Shown: piece after piece, positions 48,101 through 57,067 of the stretch
Layout of the letters: each line of letters opens with the position of its first letter
Position numbering within the stretch: the stretch's first letter is position 1
NCBI RefSeq assembly: GCF_013410115.1
Contig: NZ_JACCCV010000001.1
Span: forward strand, 2,604,001-2,668,000
DNA length: 64,000 nt
Source: Tunturiibacter gelidiferens
Lineage (GTDB): Bacteria; Acidobacteriota; Terriglobia; Terriglobales; Acidobacteriaceae
Direction of reading: 5' to 3'
Made by a program: the position numbers and the translations under genes
Notes under the pieces: generated by a model
Told to the model about the DNA's origin: nothing
The model's input: only the letters and a program-made list of their open reading frames with translations
Database searches by the model: none

Positions 48101-48286
48101 AACAGCTCGCGCCGCGGCCACTTCGGCATTCCCGTGATGGAGGAGCGAGCGCGCAAGATCGGCGGCACGTTCCGGCTGCAGACCTCAGCCGAGGCCGGTA
48201 CGGAGGTGACCGTGAAGGTATCCTTCAACGCAGCACGGCAATCGCTAAGGCAGGAGCATCATGTTATACGTTGGATAGGGATATGA
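45122..48286 (+). CDS. Propeller-type sensor histidine kinase (Reg_prop/Y_Y_Y/HisKA_3)
   Basis: 1054 residues from a TTG at 45122 with only a distant GAGG; the true start may be a few codons further in. A signal or membrane segment (LILSVLLYVAAGMFACGAMA) precedes about 12 propeller repeats (LWIGTDGSGIL, WVGMLTGGLSRW, LWFGTWGNGLF), then a Y_Y_Y domain (YRYRLAGYDAEW), a transmembrane helix (YFAAGLCLVVLALAT), the dimerisation/phospho-His helix (RNRISRECHDTLMAG, His near 840) and a C-terminal ATPase domain (GQEAVSNAIRHA, DDGHGF, GIPVMEERA). It senses a periplasmic ligand, typically an oligomer, and phosphorylates the adjacent regulator. Confidence 0.92.
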   Translation: MIRRFHPVRVERDPHATPTVCLPRGVGLVSVASQFRRRSGLILSVLLYVAAGMFACGAMAQTSSPLRLSEYQKQDWQIEDGLPDNNVRMIAQRPDGLLLLATGSGLATFDGQHFHSLPIVVGGLADNEAINAVLPEGNDDLWIGTDGSGILHRTASGTVAISEQAGFHNERIRTFYRDAQGVLWIATQNGIERFVSNHLEAVAGAGMISGDITTPFAEDGHGGMFFITSSGLYHWQGGKVQRYRVGTSASDTEVAVYRDAAQRIWVGTMTHLMQLVPRKCALCGEAPAFDPVVRATLASPITTLLGDATAGNLWMGTRHDGVWRFGADGLSHWGSRNGLPDDAIRTLFMDDEQNLWVGMLTGGLSRWHKGALAPFGEPEGFHASYAANVFADSRGDLWFGTWGNGLFRRHNGQLIPSTPPGMPITTAIRALAEDQKGRMWIGTWFNGIYSYDGHSYRHYLLGNESPGNAVSSILADSHGGLWVGTYTGVLYFPQGQPDRQNRRQFVETKLITCLIEDRDGSILVGTSSGLYSVRDGTVSAVSGLPHPYVLSLVLDSGGYLWAGTKAGGIVAIRQDHAVALPGNVNAPTQPVSTATEDQDGHLWLGTYRGIVRLTVAELHAVIEGRQHPLSVVILGKADGMRSSECGGPSKPSSTLQPDGTLWFATTKSFVHTTDVAERLGTISPAATITGWTLSSDPDAADTDTRTGDSRIELEAGQPDILFFFNAKLLSNPAHVEYRYRLAGYDAEWTNTRAHAARYRRLPPGTYRFEVQARGGGEDWTSRVSSVEVKQRPYFYQTWYFAAGLCLVVLALATQLFRRRLQLMKGRIGIVLEERNRISRECHDTLMAGFAAISWQLEATSKLFRDSDLSSTPAAQSCELARSMVSHCQAEARRIIWDLRDADEMTNLLSRALSRVLEANPLQENFKTTFEVEGEEQPLAPGCVHHLVCIGQEAVSNAIRHANPSRILILLRYEADSLSLSIYDDGHGFQGSEENSSRRGHFGIPVMEERARKIGGTFRLQTSAEAGTEVTVKVSFNAARQSLRQEHHVIRWIGI

Positions 48287-48906
48287 AACAGATTCGTGTG
48301 TTGCTAATCGAAGACCACTTTCTTGCGCGCATGGCGCTGCACTCGGTGCTCTCGGGTCATTCGCAGATTCAGATTATTGGTGAAGCCAGCGACGGTGAGA
48401 CAGGTGTTGAGATGTATCGAAGTCTGCGTCCGGATGTGGTGGTGCTCGATCTACGCTTGCCACGGCTCAGCGGCTTCGAGGTGATCGATCAAATTCGCAA
48501 AGAGTATTCGTCCGCTCGCATTGTTGTGCTTTCCAACTATCAGGGTAGCGAGGATATCTATCGTGCGGTGCGAAGCGGCGCGATGGCATATCTGAATAAA
48601 GATGCGAGTGGAGAGCAGCTTTTGAACGCTATCCAGAATGTGGATCGAGGATTAAGGTATCTTCCTCATCTCGCGCTCGACTGCCTGGCCGAGCGCACGC
48701 CGGTTCTGGAGTTGACGCCACGCGAGAGCGAGGTGCTCGCCGGAATTACGCGAGGACTTAGTAACCGGGAGATCGCGGAGGATCTTCATATCGCTGAGAA
48801 GACGGTGAGAATTCATGTCAGCTCACTGCTCGATAAGATGGGTGCACGCGACCGGACTCAGGCGACGATTTACGCCTTTCAGCGCGGACTTGTCCACCTG
48901 AACTGA
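48283..48906 (+). CDS. NarL/FixJ-type response regulator
   Basis: 207 residues from the ATG that overlaps the kinase stop (ATGA), so the pair is translationally coupled. The receiver domain has the acidic pair in LLIEDHF, the phospho-acceptor Asp in VVVLDLRLP (near 56), a Ser in VVLSNYQ and the Lys in LNKDAS. The LuxR-type helix-turn-helix follows (LTPRESEVLAGITRGLSNRE, then KTVRIHVSSLLDKM). It should bind DNA as a dimer when phosphorylated. The 8-2-8 palindrome 6 bp downstream, ahead of the TonB receptor gene, is a good candidate site. Confidence 0.93.
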   Translation: MKQIRVLLIEDHFLARMALHSVLSGHSQIQIIGEASDGETGVEMYRSLRPDVVVLDLRLPRLSGFEVIDQIRKEYSSARIVVLSNYQGSEDIYRAVRSGAMAYLNKDASGEQLLNAIQNVDRGLRYLPHLALDCLAERTPVLELTPRESEVLAGITRGLSNREIAEDLHIAEKTVRIHVSSLLDKMGARDRTQATIYAFQRGLVHLN

Positions 48907-48911
48907 CGAGC

Positions 48912-48929
48912 CTAGGACATTTGTCCTAG
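48912..48929. promoter_or_regulatory. 8-2-8 palindrome, candidate response-regulator site
   Basis: CTAGGACA-TT-TGTCCTAG, a perfect inverted repeat with 2-bp spacing. NarL-type regulators bind paired heptamers 2 bp apart, which this fits. It lies between the regulator stop and the TonB receptor start (about 185 bp upstream). No T-run follows, so it does not look like a terminator. Confidence 0.55.
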
Positions 48930-49114
48930 CTAAAGACATGGCAACAGCCTAATGACAATCAGATGACCCCGTAATCAAATCCCTGTTAATCCTCAGCCTG
49001 GGATCTGAATCGCTGTACCTGCCGAATCAGCCGACGGTAGGCTACCGCCGTCGCTCTGCAAGCCAGGCGAGTGGACTGTGAATAAATCAACGGACGTCTT
49101 TCGGAGGTCATGCT

Positions 49115-52100
49115 GTGAACAAAGTTCTTCTACGAATTTGTTTGATGTGTCTTCTTGGTGTTTCGGGCGCATCCGCGCAGATCGCTAACAACACAGCTCT
49201 GGTGGGGACGGTCGTTGATGCGAGCGGAAGCTCAGTAGCGGGTGCTCAGGTTACCGCCACAGAAGAGGCCACGCAGCTGAAGTACACGGCGACCACCAAC
49301 TCACAGGGCTACTACTCCATTACCTTCATCAAGAGCGGCGTCTATGATCTGTCCGTCGAAAAGGGTGGATTCAAGAAGGAACAGACGGTGGGTGTTCCCG
49401 TATCGGTCGACCTCGCAGTGCGTACGGACTTTGATCTGAAGATCGGGTCCACAACGGAGACCATTACCATCACCGCCAGTACGGCTCCGCTCTCCACCGA
49501 CGACGCAAACCTCGGAGAGACGTTTTCGACCAAACAGGTTGAGGATCTTCCGGTTCAGGGGCACAATGCGCTCGAGGTGGCTGCGCTCGCCTCGAACGTC
49601 ACGATCGGATCGAAGACCAGCTACAGTGGAAACCCTCCCGGCGTCGACTTTATTGGAGCGGGACAACGTGAGACGCAGAACGATCTGACTCTCGATGGCG
49701 TCTCGATCATGAACAACTTGGGGAACGTCACTCCCGCGCGGCCCGGCACGGATATGATCTCCGAGGTTCAGATGCAGAGCGGAAACTATCCTGCACAGTA
49801 TGGCGCCTACCTCGGCGTGCACATCAATCTCGTCAGCAAGGTTGGTACTAACGACTTTCATGGTGTGGTCTACGACTATGTTAAAAATACGGCTCTGAAC
49901 GCGCACAATTTCCTTGATTCTCCTACGCAGAAGAAGGCGCCTCTGAACTACAACCAATATGGGTTTACCTTGGGTGGGCCTGTCTGGATTCCGAAGCTTT
50001 ACAACGGCCGCAATAAGACCTTCTTTTTTGGTTCCTACGAGAAGCTAAATCAAAAAGCACAGAGCGCTGGTACTTCTACTGTTATGACAGCAGCCCAGGA
50101 AGGCGGCGACTTCTCGGCTTTAGGCACCCTGAATCCTAACGGCGGTTGTACGGGCATCTGTCTTAAAGACCCCTATAACAATAATGCTTACTACCCGAAC
50201 AATCAGATTCCGGTCAGCGAACTGTCGACTCCTGCAGCTTTGATCGCAAAAAAATACGAGGCTTATGTGCCGCTGCCGAACGCCGCTGGGATAAACAACA
50301 ACCTCAACAATGTCTACTTCCCGAACAACCTGTTTATCGCGCAGACGCTGGAGCGCGTCGATGAGAACATCGGAGAGCGGGTGCGGATCTTCGTGCGCTA
50401 CCACTGGCAGAACCTAACCTATGCCAATGGAAATCAAGTTCCAGTAGCCGGCGGATACGGGCCTGGCAATAGCCGAAATCTGGCTGTCGGATACTCCCAC
50501 GTCATTACACCTCGACTCGTCAACGACTTTCACTTCGGCATCAACAAGTTTCTGACCGACTCTCTGAACTACTGGTACGTGAACAACCTTAAGGGAGCAG
50601 GCACCTCTCTCGGTATCCCCGGATTCAACTACGACACCACAACGGGAAACCTTGGAATCCCCAATGTTCAGCTGACTAGCGCAAGCGGTATGAACATTGG
50701 AAACAATGGAACGAACTGGTTTCAGGATGACCGTACGCTCGACGGATATGACCAAGTCAGCTACACCCGCGGCAAGCACAACATTATGGCTGGTATAGAA
50801 CTTCGGAAGCTGACCTTAGGCCGCGCTGCAACCAACGAATCCCTCGGCTTATTTACCTTCAATGGAACACTGACGGGTGACAGCCGGGCCGACTTTGCGC
50901 TGGGCCTGGCGGCGACTGATCAGACGCCTGTAAGTACTATCAAGGGTTCGGTGGCCGAATGGCGCGACGGATTTTTCGTCCTGGACAACTGGCAGGCTAC
51001 CTCGAAGCTGACCATAAACTATGGCCTGCGTTACGACCTGCCGACCGTCCCTTACAGTCTGAACGGCTACGCACGTTTGCTGAACCAAACGGAGACCGCG
51101 CTGATTCCGCCAACGAGTGCGCTGACTCCGAATACCTTCACTCCTACTCCGGGATTCAAACTCGCAAGCGCAACCCACGACAACTGGGGACCGCGTCTGG
51201 GAATCGCATATCGCGCGACCGACAAGACTGTGATTAGAGGGGGAGTGGGTTTCTACTACAACGCCAACCAGCTCAACAGCTTTACCTTGCTCAGCAGCAA
51301 CTACCCGCTGGGAGCCTTCATTGGATACAGCACGACAGCAGCAAATCTTCTGTCCTTCACAAATCCAACTCCTGGGGCGGGCAGTGCTTCTCCAATTGCC
51401 GGTACTCCTGGCACCTTTCAGAGCGCAGTTCAGTATGATCCGAAGAACAAAACGCAGCGCAGTTATCAGTGGAACGTCAGCGTTGGGCAGGAGTTATGGA
51501 GGGGGGCGGCTTTTGAGCTTCAGTATCTGGGGTCTCACTCTCTGCATTTGGATATCAGCGACTACAGAAATCTGCCCACGAATCCTAGTGGAAACGGGAT
51601 TGCATCGTATGCGACTAAGCCCACGCTCAACTCTTTGCGGCCAAACCCGCTCTTTGGTTCGATACGCGATCTTAACAACATCGCCTACTCCCACTACAAC
51701 GGTTTGACCACAATCTTCCGTCAGCGGCTCTTGTATGGTCTATCGGGACAGGCGAGCTATACATGGTCTCACGACCTGGACATTGGCTCAGACTCGAACG
51801 GCGGCGGAACAGCGTCGCAGCCATTCAACATCAAAGCCGACTATGGCAACTCCAACTGGGATATCCGTCATCGCTTCGTCGGCGTATTGACTTACGATCT
51901 GCCGTCCTTCCAAGGAAGAAACCGCTGGGTCCGGGAGACGCTTGGCGGCTGGCAGCTCAATGACATCGTCAATCTGCAGACGGGCATGCCCTTCAACGTG
52001 GTGCTGGGCTATAACAGCGCGGGGTTCGATCAAGGTACGACGCGGCCGAGTTTTGTCCATCAGGCCAGTGCTCACTGCAGTCTGCACAATTACATTACGG

Positions 52101-52513
52101 GCAACAAAACGTCGTGCATCGATGCAACAGCTTACACGCTTCCTGTAGCTCCACAAACGCTGAATTCCGCCGGAGCCATCGTTGCTTACAACTACGCGTT
52201 CGGAAACACCTCAAGAAATACCCTTCATGGACCTGGCTTCTCGTATGACAATCTGTCGCTCTTCAAAGATTTCGGGCTGCGTGAGCGGATGAAGATTCAG
52301 CTTCGTGCAGAGGCACTGAACGTGTTCAACCACCCGAGTGCGGCGAATCCGAACTCTTCCAACGGAAGCGGGAATCCGACGCTCAACGCTGCGTCTCAAT
52401 CGAGTACTGCCGTGAGTACTAGTGGATTCGGTCAAGTTATCGGGGTCCAGACACTTCCCGGTGAGTTGAGTGGAGCTCGTTCGCTGCAACTAGCAGGTAA
52501 GTTCATCTTTTAG
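49115..52513 (+). CDS. Oar-like TonB-dependent receptor, exported-enzyme locus
   Basis: 1132 residues from the GTG at 49115, set by GGAGG 7 nt upstream. A signal peptide (LLRICLMCLLGVSGASAQ) precedes a regulatory carboxypeptidase-like fold (LVGTVVDASGSSVAGAQV), the plug (LPVQGHNALEVAALASNV, LDGVSIMNN) and a large beta-barrel ending in aromatic GKFIF. It would import a substrate the size of an oligomer across the outer membrane. It follows the two-component pair and precedes five exported enzymes, so it is probably the uptake step for their substrate. Confidence 0.9.
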   Translation: MNKVLLRICLMCLLGVSGASAQIANNTALVGTVVDASGSSVAGAQVTATEEATQLKYTATTNSQGYYSITFIKSGVYDLSVEKGGFKKEQTVGVPVSVDLAVRTDFDLKIGSTTETITITASTAPLSTDDANLGETFSTKQVEDLPVQGHNALEVAALASNVTIGSKTSYSGNPPGVDFIGAGQRETQNDLTLDGVSIMNNLGNVTPARPGTDMISEVQMQSGNYPAQYGAYLGVHINLVSKVGTNDFHGVVYDYVKNTALNAHNFLDSPTQKKAPLNYNQYGFTLGGPVWIPKLYNGRNKTFFFGSYEKLNQKAQSAGTSTVMTAAQEGGDFSALGTLNPNGGCTGICLKDPYNNNAYYPNNQIPVSELSTPAALIAKKYEAYVPLPNAAGINNNLNNVYFPNNLFIAQTLERVDENIGERVRIFVRYHWQNLTYANGNQVPVAGGYGPGNSRNLAVGYSHVITPRLVNDFHFGINKFLTDSLNYWYVNNLKGAGTSLGIPGFNYDTTTGNLGIPNVQLTSASGMNIGNNGTNWFQDDRTLDGYDQVSYTRGKHNIMAGIELRKLTLGRAATNESLGLFTFNGTLTGDSRADFALGLAATDQTPVSTIKGSVAEWRDGFFVLDNWQATSKLTINYGLRYDLPTVPYSLNGYARLLNQTETALIPPTSALTPNTFTPTPGFKLASATHDNWGPRLGIAYRATDKTVIRGGVGFYYNANQLNSFTLLSSNYPLGAFIGYSTTAANLLSFTNPTPGAGSASPIAGTPGTFQSAVQYDPKNKTQRSYQWNVSVGQELWRGAAFELQYLGSHSLHLDISDYRNLPTNPSGNGIASYATKPTLNSLRPNPLFGSIRDLNNIAYSHYNGLTTIFRQRLLYGLSGQASYTWSHDLDIGSDSNGGGTASQPFNIKADYGNSNWDIRHRFVGVLTYDLPSFQGRNRWVRETLGGWQLNDIVNLQTGMPFNVVLGYNSAGFDQGTTRPSFVHQASAHCSLHNYITGNKTSCIDATAYTLPVAPQTLNSAGAIVAYNYAFGNTSRNTLHGPGFSYDNLSLFKDFGLRERMKIQLRAEALNVFNHPSAANPNSSNGSGNPTLNAASQSSTAVSTSGFGQVIGVQTLPGELSGARSLQLAGKFIF

Positions 52514-52529
52514 CGGCCTGTTCGCTTCG

Positions 52530-52551
52530 GGCGGCGGCCGGTAGTGCCGCC
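52530..52551. terminator. GC-rich hairpin after the TonB receptor (weak)
   Basis: GGCGGC and GCCGCC arms, loop of 10 nt, 17 bp after the receptor stop. No T-run, so read-through into the downstream operon is likely. Confidence 0.3.
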
Positions 52552-52654
52552 GTCTGCTGCACGAAGTTCATCGAAGGAAGCGCCGGAAACCTGGAAAGAT
52601 CGGATCACAGTTGAGATACGAAGCCTATTATTTTGAGGAGGAGAGTTTTCTATC

Positions 52655-53437
52655 ATGACCTCGAACAAGACCAGTTGGATTCGTCCCATCACCGGTACGG
52701 TTGCGGCCGTTTTTCTTTGTTGTACGGTGCTTACCCTTATGCAGAAGGTGAACGCCGACGCGCAGAAGACCTCAGCAGAATATGCCGCAGACCCGGCGGC
52801 TATGATCGATGCGTATCGTCATGTCGAAGCTGCTTCTGTTTCCGACGCGATCGAACAGCTGCTGCATGAAAAGCGGTATATGTCGCATCGCATGCAGGCA
52901 GTGTTTCCCACGAAGTTTGCCGGTGCGGCGCTTACCGTCAAGCTGACTAAACAGGAGAACCACGACCCCGCAGCGTTGACCGGGATGCTTCAGGCGATCG
53001 ACTCCGGCAGCGCTGGATCCGTGTATGTCATGCAGGTAGAAGACGGGGCAGATATCGCCGGCATGGGTGGACTTATGGGTACCGCCATGTTTGCCAGGGG
53101 GTTCGCCGGCGCGGTCGTCGATGGAGGGGTGCGCGATCTACCGCAGCTCAAGCGCATCGGCTTTCCAGTCTATTCCACGGGACCGGTGCCCTCCACCTCG
53201 GTGAGTCATTATCGCTTCGGAGGAGTGAACGTTCCCATCCTTTGCGATGGCGTCGCGGTTGCTGCCAACGATATCGTTGTTGCTGATCAGGATGGCGTCG
53301 TGGTGGTGCCGCGTGAGCATGCCGCTGACATTCTTGTTCTCGCACAGAAGCTGGATAACAGCGAACACTCCATGTATCCCTTTATTGAAAAGTTTCACTC
53401 CATTACGGAGGCTGTCCGCCAATTTGGCAGAATCTAA
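52655..53437 (+). CDS. RraA-like protein with export signal (HMG/oxaloacetate aldolase fold)
   Basis: 260 residues. A hydrophobic N-terminus (ITGTVAAVFLCCTVLTLM) suggests a Sec signal or anchor. The core has GGLMGTAMFARGFAGAVVDG followed by GVRD (the Arg-Asp of the active site), then VAANDIVVADQDGVVVVP. RraA-fold proteins are metal-dependent 4-hydroxy-4-methyl-2-oxoglutarate aldolases/oxaloacetate decarboxylases or RNase E inhibitors; outside the cytoplasm a lyase role is far more likely. A GAGGAGGAG stands 9-11 nt upstream. First gene of the exported operon, 141 bp after the TonB receptor and 21 bp before the first PLP enzyme. Confidence 0.8.
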   Translation: MTSNKTSWIRPITGTVAAVFLCCTVLTLMQKVNADAQKTSAEYAADPAAMIDAYRHVEAASVSDAIEQLLHEKRYMSHRMQAVFPTKFAGAALTVKLTKQENHDPAALTGMLQAIDSGSAGSVYVMQVEDGADIAGMGGLMGTAMFARGFAGAVVDGGVRDLPQLKRIGFPVYSTGPVPSTSVSHYRFGGVNVPILCDGVAVAANDIVVADQDGVVVVPREHAADILVLAQKLDNSEHSMYPFIEKFHSITEAVRQFGRI

Positions 53438-53458
53438 TAATGCGACCTTCACAGAACG

Positions 53459-54763
53459 ATGTTGCTACTGGAGGCTTTGTTGACGCTCTCTGCACAGGAT
53501 TCACACCTTTTTACGCGAAGACGATTTCTTGGCTGGTCACAGGCCGCACTGGCAGTTCTGGGTGCGGCATCAATCCTGCCGTCGAAATCCAACGCTCTCT
53601 CAACCACTTCTGAGGCGCAATCTGCGGATGACTACTACGCAAAGCTCGGCGTCGAGAAGATCATCAACGCCGCCGGAACCTACACCTATCTCACTGCTGC
53701 AGTTATGCCTCCGCAGGTGCAGCACGCTGTCGCGCAGGCGGCTCTGCATCCCGTTGTGCTGAAAGATCTGCAAAAAGCCTCGGGAGAATATATTGCCAAG
53801 CGGCTTCGATGCGAAGCAGCTCTCGTGAGTTCCGGGGCTTCTGCGGCACTCACGCTTGCAACTGCTGCCTGCATCGCCAACGCGAACGGTGTTGCCGCTA
53901 ACCTGATTCCGGAGAGTGTCGGCGGCATTAAGAATGAAGTGATTGTTCAGAAAGCGCATCGCTATGAGTACGACCACGCGATGCTGCTCTGTGGAGTGCG
54001 CATCGTCGAGGTTACAACGGTGGACGAGTACAGGCGTGCATTCTCTCCAAAGACGATCATGACGAACTTCTTCAATTCAGCCGAAGGGGGTGAGATCGAT
54101 CGCCGGACCTGGCTTGAGGTTGCGCATCAATATAACGTGCCTTGCCATATGGATGCTGCAGCAGATATGCCTCCGATTGAGAATCTGTGGAAGTACACGG
54201 GCATGGGCTATGACCTTGTCTGTTTCTCCGGCGGGAAGGGAATACGCGGTCCACAAAATGCTGGGCTGCTACTCGGCAAAAAGCATCTTATCGATTTGGC
54301 AATGGAGAGCAACAACCCAAACTCAGACGCTGTGGGCCGCGGCATGAAGGTTGCCAAGGAGCAGATCGTCGGCATGGTCGCTGCGGTGGACTGGCTGCTT
54401 GAGCAGAACGACGAGACGGACCAGGCCGAGTATGCGCGCCGTGCCGATGTGATCGTTCGCGAGGTGAAGGACATTCCCACAATGAAGACGGAGGTCTTCG
54501 TGCCTGAAATCGCCAACCATGTGCCGCATCTGATGCTCGCGTACGATCCGCAGGTTGTTGGCATCACACCAAAGCAGGTCCAGGAGCGGCTTCGCGCACA
54601 GCGTCCTCGGATTGAACTCAACCCTGCGACCGGTTCATCTGGCCGTTTTGGCTCTCACTCCAACGAAAACACTATCGTCGTCGGAACCTGGATGCTGCAG
54701 CCTGGTGAGGCCGAGATTGTTGGCCGCCAGCTTCGTGTAGTCCTCTCTCACCCAAACGTCTGA
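53459..54763 (+). CDS. Tat-exported SelA-like PLP-dependent enzyme (copy 1)
   Basis: 434 residues. The N-terminus carries a twin-arginine signal (TRRRFLGWSQAALAVLGAAS). The body is the SelA/DgaE-type fold: GVEKIINAAGTYTYLTAAVM, ALVSSGASAALTLATAA, HMDAAADMPP (PLP Asp) and CFSGGKGIRGPQNAG (PLP Lys). Cytoplasmic relatives include selenocysteine synthase and D-glucosaminate-6-phosphate ammonia-lyase; family members act on amino acids or amino sugars by elimination. A Tat signal fits, because PLP would be inserted before export. The ATG at 53459 has no ribosome site; a TTG at 53480 sits 5 nt after GGAGG and may be the true start. Confidence 0.82.
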   Translation: MLLLEALLTLSAQDSHLFTRRRFLGWSQAALAVLGAASILPSKSNALSTTSEAQSADDYYAKLGVEKIINAAGTYTYLTAAVMPPQVQHAVAQAALHPVVLKDLQKASGEYIAKRLRCEAALVSSGASAALTLATAACIANANGVAANLIPESVGGIKNEVIVQKAHRYEYDHAMLLCGVRIVEVTTVDEYRRAFSPKTIMTNFFNSAEGGEIDRRTWLEVAHQYNVPCHMDAAADMPPIENLWKYTGMGYDLVCFSGGKGIRGPQNAGLLLGKKHLIDLAMESNNPNSDAVGRGMKVAKEQIVGMVAAVDWLLEQNDETDQAEYARRADVIVREVKDIPTMKTEVFVPEIANHVPHLMLAYDPQVVGITPKQVQERLRAQRPRIELNPATGSSGRFGSHSNENTIVVGTWMLQPGEAEIVGRQLRVVLSHPNV

Positions 54764-54810
54764 ACATTACGCTACATTCGATCAGCCCAACAACAGAAAA
54801 GGAGTCAGCC

Positions 54811-55284
54811 ATGGAAAAGCAGTCCAGAAGAGGTCTTCTCAAAAACGCTGCCAAAGCCGCCGTCATTGCAACAGGAGGCGCGGCTCTTGCGGGGACGGCG
54901 AAGGCACAGGTAACCGGCAAGCTCGAGAAGAAATCCTATCCAGCCAAACCAGCTTCAGAACCAGCTCAGCTGTTCTCAAGCGCCGTTTCGTACGGCAACC
55001 TTCTTTTTCTTGCGGGAGTCGGAGCGCACTTTCAAGGAACAATTGAAGAACACACGAAACATGTCCTTGATGAACTTGAGAAGAATCTGACCGCAGCGGG
55101 TTCTTCGATGGAGAAGGTCCTAAAAGTCAACGTGTATCTCAACGACATCAACGACTGGGCAAAGATGAACACCGTTTATGGGGGCCGCTGGGGCAAGATT
55201 CCTCCGGTACGTACTACGATTGCGCCCGCCGGCGGCATTCCGGGAAATTCGCTTGTAGAAATCGACCTCATTGCCTACATCTGA
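54811..55284 (+). CDS. Tat-exported RidA-like (YjgF/UK114) protein
   Basis: 157 residues, AGGAG 6 nt before the ATG. SRRGLLKNAAKAAVIATGG is a twin-arginine-type signal. The mature part is a RidA domain with LFLAGVGAHF, KVNVYLNDINDWAKMN and the conserved Arg in PPVRTT (near 134) that binds the imine carboxylate. RidA speeds hydrolysis of the enamine/imine intermediates released by PLP ammonia-lyases. Placing it between two SelA-like PLP enzymes, all exported, suggests it clears their products in the periplasm. Confidence 0.87.
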   Translation: MEKQSRRGLLKNAAKAAVIATGGAALAGTAKAQVTGKLEKKSYPAKPASEPAQLFSSAVSYGNLLFLAGVGAHFQGTIEEHTKHVLDELEKNLTAAGSSMEKVLKVNVYLNDINDWAKMNTVYGGRWGKIPPVRTTIAPAGGIPGNSLVEIDLIAYI

Positions 55285-55352
55285 TCTTTGATCTAGGTCA
55301 TCAGGGCACGTTCACAAACACGTCTTACTTCAGGAAAAGGGAACGGGTTCCT

Positions 55353-56960
55353 ATGTCACTCTTTCGCACGACACGGTGGTCACGGCGGGAAGTCCTCAAG
55401 CAGTCTGGCATGCTCTCTGCTTTTGGAGCTGTGACTTCAATATCACCTCTGGCTGCAACGGCGCAGCAAAAGGCATCTGCTCAACGGACTATTACGCATG
55501 AAGGCACAGAGACCGACAATCTCTTTACCCGCATCGGCGTACGTCCCATCGTGAACGGCCGTGGCACTTTCACCATTATCAGTGGCTCACGATCTATGCC
55601 TGAGGTGAAACAGGCGATGTACGATGCATCGTTCTACTTCGTTCATCTCGACGAGCTTATGGATGCTGTCGGCAAAGAGCTGGGGCAGCTGACAGGAGCG
55701 GAGTGGGGGATTGCTACGACAGGATGTGAAGCGGCCATTGCACTCGCTACGATTGCATGTATCGCTGGAACCGATCCGGAGAAGTCTCAGGCACTTCCTT
55801 ACATCAAGGCGCGCGATCAGGTCATCATTCCTAAACATTCCCGAAATCCTTACGACTTCGGCGTTCGCATGACGGGAGTAGAGATCGTTGAAGTGAATTC
55901 CGCAGAGCAGCTTCGCAGCAAGCTTTCAGAGCGAACTGCGATGATCTATATCCTATCCGGACCTGATGCAGAGCAGGGCCCGCTGAGTATCCCCAATATC
56001 TGCACAATGGCAATGGAAAAGGGCGTTCCCGTCTTCGTGGATGCCGCCGCTGAGGAGCCGCTTGTTCCTAACATCCATATTCAGCATGGTGCTTCGCTAG
56101 TCGGCTACTCGGGAGGCAAGTGTATGCGCGGACCACAATCTTCCGGAATGCTTATCGGACAGAAAGATCTGTGCCGGGCGGCTTACTTTCAGGCAGCGCC
56201 ACATCATAACTACGGTCGTGCGTATAAGTGCAGCAAGGAAGAAGTGATGGGCCTCCTGGCTGCGGTGCGCCAATGGTACAAACGCGACCATGCGGCAGAA
56301 CAACAGGAGTGGCTCTCCTGGCTTCAGTACATCGAGAGACGAGTGAAGGGGCTTCCTTCGGTGACGACCGAGTACCTGCAGCCGGAAGATCTCTCTAACC
56401 GCTCGCCGCGTCTCCGAATAAAGTGGGACGCAAACGTTTTGAAGATTACGGGTACTGAGCTTGTTGCGCGTCTTGATGCGGGCACACCAAGAATTCTTGT
56501 CGATGGCGGCACCGGCACTCGTCCTGCTCACATGGCCAGTTCGGTCACTATCATGCCGTACATGATGGATCCCGGAGAAGACCACATCATCGCGGATGCG
56601 ATCTACGAAGGCCTTACCAAACCTGGCCACTATGAAGATCCCGTGATTCCGACTGGAGCCACCGCACAAGTAAATGGGAAGTGGGCCATTGCGATTCAAT
56701 ATTCGCGTGGAGTCGGGGAGCAACACTTCGTTCTTGAACAAAGCGGAGAGACGCTTACGGGTAGACAGCAGGGTGAACTCTACAAAGCCGATCTGAAAGG
56801 TACTATTCATGCCAACCAGCTTGAGTTACACAGCAATGTGACTGTTAGCGGAAACACAATTCCGTGGGCATTTCGTGGAATGGTTGAGGGCAATACAGTC
56901 TCTGGAACTGTCAGTATGGGAGAGTACGGAGACGCAAGCTGGAAGGCTACCCGGGTCTGA
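55353..56960 (+). CDS. Tat-exported SelA-like PLP enzyme (copy 2) with C-terminal beta domain
   Basis: 535 residues. WSRREVLKQSGMLSAFGA is a Tat signal. The PLP-fold region (about 55-430) has VNGRGTFTIISGS, ATTGCEAAIALATIA, FVDAAAEEP and GYSGGKCMRGPQSSG (PLP Lys), clearly paralogous to the gene two positions upstream. The last 100 residues (from about VNGKWAIAI) form a separate beta-rich module with HFVLEQSGETLTG and SGTVSMGEYGDASW, absent from copy 1. Similar modules are, in my experience, tacked onto exported acidobacterial and planctomycete enzymes. The two copies may act as a pair or on different substrates. Confidence 0.8.
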   Translation: MSLFRTTRWSRREVLKQSGMLSAFGAVTSISPLAATAQQKASAQRTITHEGTETDNLFTRIGVRPIVNGRGTFTIISGSRSMPEVKQAMYDASFYFVHLDELMDAVGKELGQLTGAEWGIATTGCEAAIALATIACIAGTDPEKSQALPYIKARDQVIIPKHSRNPYDFGVRMTGVEIVEVNSAEQLRSKLSERTAMIYILSGPDAEQGPLSIPNICTMAMEKGVPVFVDAAAEEPLVPNIHIQHGASLVGYSGGKCMRGPQSSGMLIGQKDLCRAAYFQAAPHHNYGRAYKCSKEEVMGLLAAVRQWYKRDHAAEQQEWLSWLQYIERRVKGLPSVTTEYLQPEDLSNRSPRLRIKWDANVLKITGTELVARLDAGTPRILVDGGTGTRPAHMASSVTIMPYMMDPGEDHIIADAIYEGLTKPGHYEDPVIPTGATAQVNGKWAIAIQYSRGVGEQHFVLEQSGETLTGRQQGELYKADLKGTIHANQLELHSNVTVSGNTIPWAFRGMVEGNTVSGTVSMGEYGDASWKATRV

Positions 56961-57067
56961 CGTTTGTCTCGTCGAGCATGAAAAGCTTTCATATTCCAGC
57001 ATAGAAACCAAATGAGTATCACGCATCCAAACTTTGTCTGCGTGGTCAACGCATAGATTGGGGAGTC

